From Gemella haemolysans ATCC 10379 (GTDB taxonomy: Bacteria > Bacillota > Bacilli > Staphylococcales > Gemellaceae), in contig NZ_ACDZ02000014.1 of the NCBI RefSeq assembly GCF_000173915.1, positions 372,001-436,000 on the forward strand: 64,000 nucleotides of DNA, written 5' to 3'. The notes beneath the pieces were generated by a model. The model was not told the origin of the DNA and did no database searches. It saw only the letters and a list, made by a program, of their open reading frames with translations. Below are positions 7,557 through 15,820 of the stretch, piece after piece (position 1 is the stretch's first letter; the number at the start of each line of letters is the position of its first letter). Made by a program: the position numbers and the translations under genes.

Positions 7557-8042
7557 ATGCTTAAATTGAAAAAGATTAATAGAAATAATATAGGGGAGAT
7601 TCTGAAATTAGAGGTTTTTGATAATCAGAAAAGTTTTGTAGCTACAAATAATAGTAGTATCATAGAAGCGTATATAGCAATTACTGATAATAATGATGTA
7701 TTTACATTTGGTATTTATAAAGATGATACACCTATTGGTTTTCTAATGATAGGTTTTGATGTGAATTTAGATGATGAAGGTGCTCCAAAAATAGCTAAAG
7801 GGAATTATAATATATGGCGACTTATGGTAGATAAGAAATTCCAAGGGCAAGGATTTGGTAAAAAAGCCATGAATTTAGCTTTAGAATTTATTAATACATT
7901 TCCTTGTGGAACAGCAAAATATTGCTGGTTATCTTATGAAAGTGATAATAATGTAGCACGCGAGCTCTATAAATCAGTTGGTTTTGTAGAAACTGATGAA
8001 AAAGATGGAGATGAGATAGTAGCTATTTTAGAATTAAAGTAG
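7557..8042 (+). CDS. GNAT family N-acetyltransferase (polyamine-acetyltransferase-like)
   Basis: The 161-residue protein has the GNAT core: strand and loop IWRLMVDKKFQGQGFGKKAM (about 88-107) with the acetyl-CoA pyrophosphate-binding QGQGFG, then SYESDNNVARELYKSVGF near the end. The overall layout is like Bacillus BltD/PaiA spermine/spermidine acetyltransferases, so an amine substrate is plausible but not shown. GGGGAA precedes ATG 7557. It follows the deleted small gene, and a truncated duplicate of both genes lies at 4809-5497. Confidence 0.8.
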   Translation: MLKLKKINRNNIGEILKLEVFDNQKSFVATNNSSIIEAYIAITDNNDVFTFGIYKDDTPIGFLMIGFDVNLDDEGAPKIAKGNYNIWRLMVDKKFQGQGFGKKAMNLALEFINTFPCGTAKYCWLSYESDNNVARELYKSVGFVETDEKDGDEIVAILELK

Positions 8043-8221
8043 AAATAATTCTTTTCTTTGTGATAATATTAAAATTTCTACTTTAATACTTAAAGTATTG
8101 AATAGTTTTAAGAAGATAGAAAAAAACAGTGATTGAATCATTGAAAAATAAAACATTAAATATTAATATAAAACTGAGGCTATCGATTTTATAACGGTGA
8201 TCCAGATAAATTTATTTATAA

Positions 8222-8722
8222 AGAATAATCATCTTTCCTGGTCAAAGTAAAGATGGTTATTTTTTGTTTTATGGGAAAGAAGTATGTTTAGGTAAAGGAA
8301 TATATGAGAGACGAGTTGAGTGGAATGAATTAAGAAAAGCTATTAATATTGAATTATTAGAAGAATGTAAAGTAAATGAAGATAAACTATTAGGACCATA
8401 TTTTGTAACTAAAAATTATCTAGAAAATAATGAGGAATTTGTAAAAGTTTTTAAAAATAAGATAATAATGTATTTATTTGATGATGCAGCAAAACATAAG
8501 CGTTCTATGATTTTTAGCGGTTGTGATACTAATAATATATATTCTGAAATCTGTAAGGAGTTTGATGAAAAAGGTATATTTATATTCTCAGAAAGAGTTC
8601 AAGAAAAATTTCCAAACAAACCTATTGTAATAGATGAGGTTGAAAATATGAAATATCAAGAAAATAATGGGAATTTTGGATATGAAAAAGTAGCAGAAAC
8701 TAATTTTAAAGATGAGGACTAA
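8222..8722 (+). pseudogene. C-terminal remnant of a LlaJI R1 / McrB-type restriction ATPase
   Basis: Only the end of an McrB-like AAA+ protein remains. WNELRKAIN..L then KVNEDKLLGPYFV and KIIMYLFDDAAKHKRSMIF are typical of the C-terminal part of McrB/LlaJI R1 ATPases, but the Walker motifs and the McrB GTP signature are missing. The longest frame opens at a stop at 8219-8221 and could begin only at TTG 8264, with no ribosome binding site. The sequence just before it (8160-8218) also looks coding in another frame, suggesting deletion plus frameshift. It ends two bases before the endonuclease gene, the arrangement of an operon that has lost its front. Confidence 0.75.
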
Positions 8723-8724
8723 TT

Positions 8725-10197
8725 ATGTCTGAAAATTTAATGAAGTCTGTATACATAAAAGAACAAAAAAGATATCTTCTTTCAGAGTTAAGTAAATTGT
8801 TTAATGTTAATGAGAGGAAAACTAAAGATTTCTTAAAACTTCTAAGAAGTTATGGTGTGTTGAAAATTGTATCTAAATCCAAAGATAAAAAAGAATTAAG
8901 CGATATTGTAGACGTTGATGATGAAATATCAGACATTGATTCAGATAGTGAAAATGTATATTACTATATTTTTACTTTTGTTGGTATTATGATAGTATCT
9001 GGAATAGTTTTGAAAATTTATCCGAAATATATATTTAAAAGTGATACACCTATATTACAATTAAAACAAATTTTAAAAGTGATAGAAAAACAAAATAAAA
9101 AGGAACAATTTATAAAATTCCATAATGAGAGTTTAGAAAATACATCGTATAATCTTCTTGCGACAATTCTATATTTATATAATGATTATAATGAATATGG
9201 AATCTATACAACAACGCAAAATATATTCGAAGTGAATGGAAATGGTGAAATAAATTGGGATAAAACTATTAATGAGACGTTTACTTTGATTAGTAATAAT
9301 AAACCATTTTATCCTGAATTAATAACAAGAAAGAAAATCGATGATGATAATGACTATTTTAAAATACTTCATGAGGTAATTTTAACACAATGTTCTAAAC
9401 AATTGAAAAAAACAGGTCTATTAGAATTATTTGAGTTTGAAGAATTAAATCTTGTAGAAAAGAAAATTGATGATTTAGGTGATAAAGATTATATTTTAAA
9501 CAAAATATTAAAAGAATTAAATGTTCAATTTAATACAAGAAAACAATTATTATTGAAAACAATGTATGCGTATATATCTTGTGAATCTGACTTAGGAACT
9601 AATAGTGATTTTAGCTTATATGGTACAAATAGTTTCCATGTTATTTGGGAAAATGTTTGCTCAGAAGTGTTTAATAATATGCTGAACAAAAAACTAAGTG
9701 AATTGAGATTACCTTTAAAATTAAAACGAGAATATAATGGAAATCACAAGTTAATTTCTATAATTGAAAAACCAAATTGGAATAATAGACATGGAGAGTT
9801 TGAATCGGATACACTTATACCAGATTTAATAAGTATATATAAAGACAATAATCAAGAACATAAATTTATTATTTTTGATGCAAAATATTATACAATTAAA
9901 ATAAATGGAAAATCTATAATAGGGCAACCAGGCATAGAATCAGTAACTAAACAATATTTATATCAGTTAGCATATAAGAAATTTTTAGAAGAACATGGAT
10001 TTGAAAAGAATAATATACGAAATTGTTTCTTGCTGCCAACGGAAAATTCAGAAGTTGAAGAATTTGGTAGTGTAAGTATGGAGATGTTAACAACGCTAGG
10101 GTTAGAAAAAATTCAAGTAAGACTACTTCCTGCTGAAGTTATATATAGTAAATATTTAAAGAAAACAAAGTTTGATATAAACTTGTTGAATTTATAA
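8725..10197 (+). CDS. LlaJI-family restriction endonuclease subunit (R2-type)
   Basis: The 490-residue protein resembles the second restriction subunit of LlaJI systems, which cut DNA together with an McrB-like R1 ATPase. The putative PD-(D/E)XK core is visible as PDLISIY (Asp367) followed by FIIFDAKYY (Asp385, Lys387). The N-terminus has the family-typical segment YYYIFTFVGIMIVSGIVLKI, which looks hydrophobic but belongs to the fold, then YPKYIF. The ATG is two bases after the stop of the R1 remnant. The R1 partner is truncated and no methyltransferase gene lies near, so the protein probably no longer restricts DNA by the known mechanism. Confidence 0.8.
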   Translation: MSENLMKSVYIKEQKRYLLSELSKLFNVNERKTKDFLKLLRSYGVLKIVSKSKDKKELSDIVDVDDEISDIDSDSENVYYYIFTFVGIMIVSGIVLKIYPKYIFKSDTPILQLKQILKVIEKQNKKEQFIKFHNESLENTSYNLLATILYLYNDYNEYGIYTTTQNIFEVNGNGEINWDKTINETFTLISNNKPFYPELITRKKIDDDNDYFKILHEVILTQCSKQLKKTGLLELFEFEELNLVEKKIDDLGDKDYILNKILKELNVQFNTRKQLLLKTMYAYISCESDLGTNSDFSLYGTNSFHVIWENVCSEVFNNMLNKKLSELRLPLKLKREYNGNHKLISIIEKPNWNNRHGEFESDTLIPDLISIYKDNNQEHKFIIFDAKYYTIKINGKSIIGQPGIESVTKQYLYQLAYKKFLEEHGFEKNNIRNCFLLPTENSEVEEFGSVSMEMLTTLGLEKIQVRLLPAEVIYSKYLKKTKFDINLLNL

Positions 10198-10256
10198 TAA
10201 AAAACTTATTTATTTATATTATTATTAAATAAATATTCTATGTACTTAAACAATCG

Positions 10257-10296
10257 TTTTAAACCGTCAGTAATTTATTACCGGCGGTTTTAATGT
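10257..10296 (+). terminator. Intrinsic terminator after the LlaJI endonuclease gene
   Basis: AAACCGTCAG at 10261-10270 pairs with CCGGCGGTTT at 10281-10290 (one mismatch, one G-T), followed by TTTAAT. Confidence 0.7.
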
Positions 10297-10377
10297 ATTT
10301 AAAAATACAAGAGGTCAAATAATTCATTAAAACACAGTTTGTAATCAATTTTTAATAGGTCATTTTCTGCCATAACA

Positions 10378-10407
10378 TTGAGTATTTGTAATATACAATG
10401 GTATAAT
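10378..10407 (+). promoter_or_regulatory. Probable promoter of the 10452 membrane cluster
   Basis: TTGAGT at 10378-10383 and TATAAT at 10402-10407 are 18 bp apart, 45 bp before the first start codon. Confidence 0.55.
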
Positions 10408-10451
10408 TGTAGAATAGATGATAATTAAAAATATATAGTAGAGGTGATTGG

Positions 10452-11351
10452 ATGGATATACTTTCATCTAGAGAATGGGCAATTGTAACTTGGATTATTA
10501 TTTATCTAGGTTTTACTATTTTTATATTGAAAGTTAATTTTACTGATGTATTTAAAAGTTTCTTTAATAAGAAGCTGAATATACTGTGGATATCAATACT
10601 TTTATATAATCTTTTTCTAACGATAATACTTTCATATAGTAGGTATTGGAATAATATTTATATAAAAGACATAGTATTTTGGGTTGTGTTTTCTTGTGTT
10701 ACTTCTACAATAAGTGTTTTCGATAAAAATAAAATATTTTCTTTTAAGAAATTAATATTAACTAATATTACAATGTCTGCATTAGTAGAATTTATTTTAA
10801 GTGAATTAACGTTAAGCTATTATTTAGAATTATTTTTAATTGGGATTTTTTTACCGATTAATTTTCTATTTTTAGTTTCACAAACTAAATTAGAATATAA
10901 AGCTACGGAAAATGTATTAAAGAAAATTCTTTCATTGTTAAACTTGATATTTCTTGTCTATATCTTAAGAGAATTATACAGAAGTTTTAATCTTCTATTG
11001 ACACAGGAAACTGGGTTTAAATTTTTAATTCCATTTATATATTCAATTCTATGTTGCCCTCTATATTATATTTTTATAATTTTAAATGATTATGAAAAAA
11101 TATGTTGTAAGATACAAGACAATTTTGTCTGGGAAAATGAAATTGATATAAAATACATAAATAAATTTAAAAGAAGAAAATTATTAATGACATGTGGTGT
11201 AGTACATAAGAAATATATTTATTTTGATAATGAATTTTCAAAAAAAATGAGATTAGCTAATACAGAAGATAAAGTTAAAGAGATAATGGGAGAATTTGAA
11301 GAATCATATAATTTGTATAAAAAGTATAATTATAAAAGAAAGGAGAATTAA
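10452..11351 (+). CDS. Uncharacterised polytopic membrane protein
   Basis: The 299-residue protein has about seven membrane helices in residues 10-212 (for example 10-28, 44-62, 74-92, 100-118, 123-145, 162-178, 190-212), followed by an 85-residue basic cytoplasmic tail. No family is recognised. GAGGTGATT precedes the ATG. The next gene starts two bases after its stop, so this is the head of an operon with 11354-11740 and the broken gene at 11771. It is as AT-rich as the rest of the accessory region. Confidence 0.65.
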   Translation: MDILSSREWAIVTWIIIYLGFTIFILKVNFTDVFKSFFNKKLNILWISILLYNLFLTIILSYSRYWNNIYIKDIVFWVVFSCVTSTISVFDKNKIFSFKKLILTNITMSALVEFILSELTLSYYLELFLIGIFLPINFLFLVSQTKLEYKATENVLKKILSLLNLIFLVYILRELYRSFNLLLTQETGFKFLIPFIYSILCCPLYYIFIILNDYEKICCKIQDNFVWENEIDIKYINKFKRRKLLMTCGVVHKKYIYFDNEFSKKMRLANTEDKVKEIMGEFEESYNLYKKYNYKRKEN

Positions 11352-11353
11352 AT

Positions 11354-11740
11354 ATGTTTTATGATGTTTTAAAAGTTTTAGTTACTGGAATAATAACGAG
11401 TATTATAACTATTTTAATTACAAATAAAGTACAAAGAAAAGGTTTAAAAAAAGAAACGAAACGAGAATTTGTGAGAAAAGTATATGGATATAGATATCAA
11501 TTAGGGAGTGATAGGAAAGAACAATCTACTGAATGGGAAATAAATTTTTTGTTGGGACAAGTTCCAATAATGTTTAGTGATAATAAAAGTGTTTTAAGTG
11601 CATATAGAAAACTAATAAATGAACGTACAGATGAAAATTTATATGTTTTTTTGTTAGAGTTGTGTAGAGATGCGGATGTAAGTATTGATACCGCAGAGTG
11701 GGATAAAGAAACTGTAATAAGGTATATAAGAGTAATTTAA
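11354..11740 (+). CDS. Small membrane-anchored protein (DUF6680-like)
   Basis: The 128-residue protein has one N-terminal helix (about 5-23, VLVTGIITSIITILIT), then a cytoplasmic domain that starts very basic (KVQRKGLKKETKREFVRKVYGYRYQLG) around residues 25-51 and ends acidic and helical. The layout is like DUF6680 proteins, a weak recollection. AAAGGAG precedes the ATG, and the gene is tightly coupled to the preceding membrane protein. Function is unknown. Confidence 0.6.
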   Translation: MFYDVLKVLVTGIITSIITILITNKVQRKGLKKETKREFVRKVYGYRYQLGSDRKEQSTEWEINFLLGQVPIMFSDNKSVLSAYRKLINERTDENLYVFLLELCRDADVSIDTAEWDKETVIRYIRVI

Positions 11741-11770
11741 AATAATAGTTGTTTGGGTGGTGTGAAAGTG

Positions 11771-12299
11771 ATGAATTTAGAGCCAGGAACTTTAGCAGAT
11801 TGGATAGGAAATGTAATATCATTCTTAGGAATACTTGTTGCTTCATTTTTTACTGTACGATATTACAGAAAAGATAACAAAAAAATATGGAAGTTGTACA
11901 AAAATAGTTGAATTAAAAAGAATTATTCTTGAAAATGGTGTGGAAATTATAGGTGGGAATAAAATAATAGTTATTAGTTGTTATAATAATGGAAAATTAC
12001 CAGTATTCATTGAAGTAAATAAAGTAGTAAGAAGAAAGCGATATTTATTTAATAAATGTTATAAAGTCGTAGAAGAATATTCTATATGGTCTACGGATTT
12101 AGATATAGATAAGAATAAAAAAATTAAAATTATGCCAGCAGAATTTATTGAAATATATAAAGTGGATCTTAAATGGGTAGCGGAATTTTATCATGAAAAT
12201 AAAAGTAAGCTTAAAAGTTGTGAAGATTTGTGCTTCTGTGTAGAAGAATTAGAAGGGGAAATAAAATATATAAAAATTAATGATATTTTTGAAAAGTAG
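11771..12299 (+). pseudogene. Frameshifted third gene of the membrane cluster
   Basis: The first frame (11771-11911, 46 codons, MNLEPGTLADWIGNVISFLG...) gives a membrane helix and a basic stop-transfer end. A second frame continues from about 11880 to 12299 with a soluble domain (VELKRIILENGVEIIGGNKI...). They join naturally across a run of seven A at 11879-11885, giving one protein of roughly 170 residues with an N-terminal anchor. Proteins with this LEPGTLADWIG-type start followed by a helix and a beta-rich domain are common in Firmicutes. Either the gene is broken, the run is a slippage site, or the base count there is wrong. Confidence 0.7.
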
Positions 12300-12313
12300 A
12301 GGAGTGTAATATT

Positions 12314-12880
12314 ATGAAATCAAAAAAATTATTAACAGCATTAATGGCATCCAGCTTATTAATAAGTGGATGTTCAACAATGAAGGAAGAGAAGAAAGAA
12401 AATCCAGTAAAAAATGAAACTGATAAAGATAAAGTGAATTCTTCTAGCAGAGATGGTCAGTATACATTTAAAGATGGAAAAGTATCAATGGAAGATATTG
12501 ATTTAAAAATCACTAAATATAAAGTTATACCAGTAGGAGCTGAAGGTAATGAATACGGAGATTCTCCAGTCATAGCCTTTTGGTATGATACTACTAACAA
12601 AAGTGGGAAAGATATAATTAATCCAATGAGTGCATGGTTTGCAGCATTCCCTGAAGGAGCGATTCAGGATAATGATAAGAACAAAGTTAATAAACTTCAA
12701 GTTGCTATGCATCCAGATAAAACATTAGTACGTGATCAATCAGCAACTATTAAAAAAGATGGAACAGTTTCTGGTGCTGTAGCTTATGAACTTACAGATC
12801 TAACTACACCGGTAAAACTAACTGCTTACAAAGGTGTAGGTGGAGCTGAACTAGGTAGTCAAGAATTTACAGTTAAATAA
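12314..12880 (+). CDS. DUF5067 lipoprotein
   Basis: The lipobox LISGC places the lipidated cysteine at residue 20, after a basic start and a hydrophobic stretch. A charged linker (23-45) leads into a DUF5067-type beta-sandwich domain that includes PVIAFWYDTTNKSGKDI and a conserved end LTDLTTPVKLTAY. The protein is exported and attached to the outer face of the membrane; its role is unknown. GAGGAG lies ten bases before the ATG, 14 bp after the broken gene. A truncated paralogue sits at 15317-15613. Confidence 0.8.
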   Translation: MKSKKLLTALMASSLLISGCSTMKEEKKENPVKNETDKDKVNSSSRDGQYTFKDGKVSMEDIDLKITKYKVIPVGAEGNEYGDSPVIAFWYDTTNKSGKDIINPMSAWFAAFPEGAIQDNDKNKVNKLQVAMHPDKTLVRDQSATIKKDGTVSGAVAYELTDLTTPVKLTAYKGVGGAELGSQEFTVK

Positions 12881-12890
12881 AATAAATTTT

Positions 12891-12927
12891 ATTCGGATTG
12901 ATATTATGTCAGTCCGAATTTTTTTTG
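12891..12927 (+). terminator. Intrinsic terminator after the DUF5067 gene
   Basis: ATTCGGATTGA pairs with TCAGTCCGAAT (one G-T) around a seven-base loop, followed by eight T. Confidence 0.9.
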
Positions 12928-12982
12928 AATTTATTATCCTCCCCACTAAAATTGGTGATGTATTTATTTTGTAAAAAAAGTA

Positions 12983-13021
12983 TTGATTAAAATCCTGTTT
13001 CGTATTATAATAAAATACGAA
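12983..13021 (+). promoter_or_regulatory. Promoter of the MarR gene with an inverted repeat over the -10 box
   Basis: TTGATT (12983-12988) and TATAAT (13006-13011) are 17 bp apart. The inverted repeat TTCGTATT / AATACGAA (12999-13006 and 13014-13021) is centred just downstream of the -10 box. This is where a MarR dimer would block RNA polymerase, so autoregulation of the next gene is likely. Confidence 0.75.
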
Positions 13022-13044
13022 TTAGGATATTAGAAGGAGGATAG

Positions 13045-13491
13045 ATGAATTCAAAGCAATTTTTTTATAATTTTGGAAAAGCTATGTACCATGTAGATTC
13101 ATTTTATGATGATTTTGCAAAACAAAGTAGCATCTCTACTACCTTGTTATGGGTGCTGTATGTCTTAAATGACGGAAATGCTCACACTCAAATTGAAATT
13201 TGTAAGGACTGGGAGCTACCACGAACTACGGTTAATACTGTAGTAAAAGAAATAGAAAAAAATGGATATATTGACTTGATTCCAATTAAAGGAAAAAAGC
13301 GTGAAATGAATATAGTCCTGACAAATCTAGGAAAGGCATATGCTGAAGATGTCCTTTCCGAATTATATGAAATAGAAGCCAAAGTTTATGACATGCTTGA
13401 TGCTAATGAAAAACAGGTTGCTTCTATGCTAAACAAAATAGCTGAATCTTTAAAGGAAAGTAAAGAAGAAAAAATTGACAGAAAAAAATAG
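13045..13491 (+). CDS. MarR family transcriptional regulator
   Basis: The 148-residue protein has the MarR winged-helix layout: dimerisation helices at both ends, a helix-turn-helix (TQIEICKDWELPRTTVNTVVKEIEKNGYI, about 48-76) and a wing (PIKGKKREMNIVLTNLG). AAGGAGG is six bases before the ATG. Its own promoter carries a matching inverted repeat. Downstream are a cupin remnant, an aldo/keto reductase and a flavodoxin remnant, so it probably once controlled a redox or detoxification operon. Its last codon overlaps the start of the cupin fragment, suggesting the deletion ended here. Confidence 0.85.
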   Translation: MNSKQFFYNFGKAMYHVDSFYDDFAKQSSISTTLLWVLYVLNDGNAHTQIEICKDWELPRTTVNTVVKEIEKNGYIDLIPIKGKKREMNIVLTNLGKAYAEDVLSELYEIEAKVYDMLDANEKQVASMLNKIAESLKESKEEKIDRKK

Positions 13492-13715
13492 TACAAACAG
13501 CAGGAAGAGGATACTACCAAGAATGGGGTAAGGATATTATAGAAATGAATCCTGGAGACTGTATTAATATTCCTGCTGGTGTTAAGTACTGGCATGGTGC
13601 AGCGCCGGATAGCTGGTTTTCTCATCTTGCAATTGAAGTTTCGGGAGAAAATGGATTAAATGAATGGTTAGAACCACTATCTGAGGAACAATATAGTGTG
13701 CTGAACTTAAAATAA
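13491..13715 (+). pseudogene. C-terminal fragment of a cupin protein
   Basis: A 74-codon open stretch without a start codon reads GRGYYQEWGKDIIEMNPGD, then IPAGVKYWHGAAPDSWF and HLAIEV, the second half of a small cupin of the kind found beside carboxymuconolactone decarboxylase and reductase genes. The N-terminal half, with the first metal ligands, is gone. The fragment is fused directly to the 3' end of the MarR gene and ends just before the RBS of the reductase gene. Confidence 0.8.
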
Positions 13716-13731
13716 ATGGAGGATTAAATAT

Positions 13732-14628
13732 ATGATTACAAATGAAGCGATTAAATTAGAAAACGGTGTGGAAGTTCCAAAACTTGGCCTTGGTGTATGG
13801 ATGATTCCAGAAGAAGAAACAGAAGCCGCAGTTAAATCTGCAATTGCTATGGGTTACCGTCATATTGATACTGCGCAAGCATATAAAAACGAAGCTGGTG
13901 TTGGTGCTGCTGTCAGAAATTGTGGAGTACCTCGGGAAGAACTATTTGTAACATCAAAAATTGCTGCAAAGAATAAATCTTATGAATCAGCAATGGAATC
14001 TATTGATGAGAGTTTAAGTGTAATGGGGCTTGATTATATTGACATGATGATTATTCACAGCCCACAGCCTTGGGTTGAAGTAAATCAATCTGAAAATAGA
14101 TACTTTGAAGAAAATATACAAGTATGGAAAGCTCTTGAGGACGCTTATAAAGCGGGCAAGGTAAAAGCCATCGGACTATCTAATTTTCTTAAAGTGGACA
14201 TTGAAAATATCTTGGCTAGTTGTGAAGTTAAACCAATGGTAAATCAAATCCTTTCACACATCACAAATACACCATTTGAACTTATTGATTACTGCAAATC
14301 AGTAGGCATTGAAATAGAAGCATACTCTCCTATTGCCCATGGTCTTGCACTTCAAAACGAAAAAATAGCTAAAATTGCAAAAAAATATGGTGTAAGCATT
14401 CCTCAACTTTGTATTCGTTATGATTGGCAACTTGGTATGATTGTATTACCAAAAACTGCTAATCCAGATCATCAAAAAGAAAATATGGCAATAGACTTTG
14501 TGATTAGTGATGAAGATATGAATACACTAAAAAATATGGAAAGAATTGAAAACTATGGTGAATTTGGATCTTTCCCTATATATGGTGGAAAAGTTCAAGC
14601 CAACAGGGAAAAACTAGGACAGAAATAG
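13732..14628 (+). CDS. Aldo/keto reductase
   Basis: NAD(P)H-dependent reductase of the AKR superfamily, 298 residues. The catalytic tetrad is complete: Asp46 and Tyr51 (GYRHIDTAQAY), Lys76 (LFVTSKI) and His109 (MMIIHSPQPW). The cofactor-binding end has LPKTANPDHQKEN. GGAGG precedes ATG 13732. It is the only intact enzyme gene of a MarR-cupin-reductase-flavodoxin block, where such enzymes usually handle small carbonyl compounds. The substrate is not predictable. Confidence 0.9.
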   Translation: MITNEAIKLENGVEVPKLGLGVWMIPEEETEAAVKSAIAMGYRHIDTAQAYKNEAGVGAAVRNCGVPREELFVTSKIAAKNKSYESAMESIDESLSVMGLDYIDMMIIHSPQPWVEVNQSENRYFEENIQVWKALEDAYKAGKVKAIGLSNFLKVDIENILASCEVKPMVNQILSHITNTPFELIDYCKSVGIEIEAYSPIAHGLALQNEKIAKIAKKYGVSIPQLCIRYDWQLGMIVLPKTANPDHQKENMAIDFVISDEDMNTLKNMERIENYGEFGSFPIYGGKVQANREKLGQK

Positions 14629-14703
14629 TTAATTAATTATTACTAATCCTAAACTTATCTCAATTATCAGTCTGTAATAAGTCCAGAAAATAGAGCGGAA
14701 ACT

Positions 14704-15175
14704 ATGAAATTAGTAGCATATTTCAGTGCGACTGGAACAACAAAGAATATGGAAAAAAGTTGCTACAGAAGTTGATGGAGATTTATTTGAAATTACTCCG
14801 AAGATTCCGTATACTAATGAGGATTTGAATTACAACAACAGTAATAGTAGGGTAATATAAGAACAAAATGATGATAATGCAAGACCTGAAATTGAAGGGG
14901 AAAAACTAGATATCAGCCAGTATGATACAATCGTTGTTGCTACTCCGCTTTGGTGGTCAGATGCGTCGCGTATTATTTGTACTTTCCTTGAATCATATGA
15001 CTTTACAGGCAAAATACTCATTCCAGTTTGTACATCACACAGTAGTGAACCAAATGGAGTTGAAAAGAGAGTGCATTCTGTTTGTAAGTCTAATGTGATA
15101 TGAAATCCTATTAAAAGATTTGGAACAAACTTTTCAGAAAATGAAGTAAAAGAGTGGGTAGATAGTTGGCAATGA
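14704..15175 (+). pseudogene. Broken flavodoxin-like gene
   Basis: ATG 14704 begins MKLVAYFSATGTTKNM, the FMN phosphate-binding start of a flavodoxin. The frame then breaks in the run of A near 14752. A shifted frame continues with VDGDLFEITPKIPYTNEDL, a stop near 14860, then YDTIVVATPLWWSD and DFTGKILIPVCTSHSS, another stop at about 15101, and a last segment ending WVDSWQ. At least one frameshift and two stops make it inactive. It ends the reductase block before the terminator at 15228. Confidence 0.85.
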
Positions 15176-15227
15176 CGATAAATTAAAGTCAGTTATATAT
15201 TCATTTTGCTATATCATATAAATTTAG

Positions 15228-15250
15228 GACGGTAGCAATACCGTCTTTTT
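15228..15250 (+). terminator. Intrinsic terminator after the flavodoxin remnant
   Basis: GACGGTA and TACCGTC form a perfect seven-base stem with a GCAA loop, followed by five T. Confidence 0.9.
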
Positions 15251-15316
15251 CTATATCCAAAATAAAAAGTTTCAGAGTTTAAAGGAAAAGTTTAATGGTA
15301 TCAAAGAAAGCAATAT

Positions 15317-15613
15317 ATAGATACTACTGGCAAAAGTGGGAAAGATATAATTAATCCAATGTCTGCTTGGTTTGCTTCATTCCCCGAAGGAGCAATTCAA
15401 GATAATGATAAAAATAAAGTGAATAAATTAGAAGTAGCAATGCATCCAGATAAAAACTTAGTAAAAGATCAAATGTCAAAAATTAAAAAAGATGGTACAC
15501 TTTCTGGTGCTATAGCTTATAGACTAACTGACTTAACTACACCTGTAAAACTTACAGCTTATAAAGGTATTGGTGGTATCGAATTAGGTAGTCAAGAATT
15601 TGCTGTGAAATAA
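15317..15613 (+). pseudogene. C-terminal remnant of a second DUF5067 lipoprotein gene
   Basis: From about 15317 the frame matches the end of the intact gene at 12314-12880 nearly residue for residue (DTTGKSGKDIINPMSAWF ... LGSQEFAVK), but signal peptide, lipobox and the first part of the domain are missing. The internal ATG at 15359 lacks a ribosome binding site. The remnant is truncated just after the terminator that ends the MarR-reductase block. Confidence 0.85.
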
Positions 15614-15632
15614 AATATGAAAAGTAAATAAT

Positions 15633-15676
15633 ATCCCTCTTTATTTGATGATAGTCAAATAAAGGGGGATTGTTTT
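15633..15676 (+). terminator. Intrinsic terminator after the DUF5067 remnant
   Basis: Sixteen-base arms at 15633-15648 and 15655-15670 pair with one G-T, around a six-base loop, followed by TGTTTTG. Confidence 0.85.
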
Positions 15677-15820
15677 GTATTTAGTATGCCAGATTGAGAG
15701 ATTTTCTAGAAACGGGTTATTTACTATTATTATGCATTGAATTAGTAAAAAATTAGCTGTACAATGAAGTATATAGGTACTATCGAGGAGTATATGAATA
15801 ATTTATAGGGGAAAAAAATA

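Noticed and set aside
8264-8722. An intact small gene starting at TTG 8264
   Set aside because: No ribosome binding site, and the sequence is only the C-terminal end of a known large ATPase, so it is called a remnant.
15359-15613. An intact 84-codon gene
   Set aside because: It is the tail of a DUF5067 gene without signal peptide, start site or full domain.
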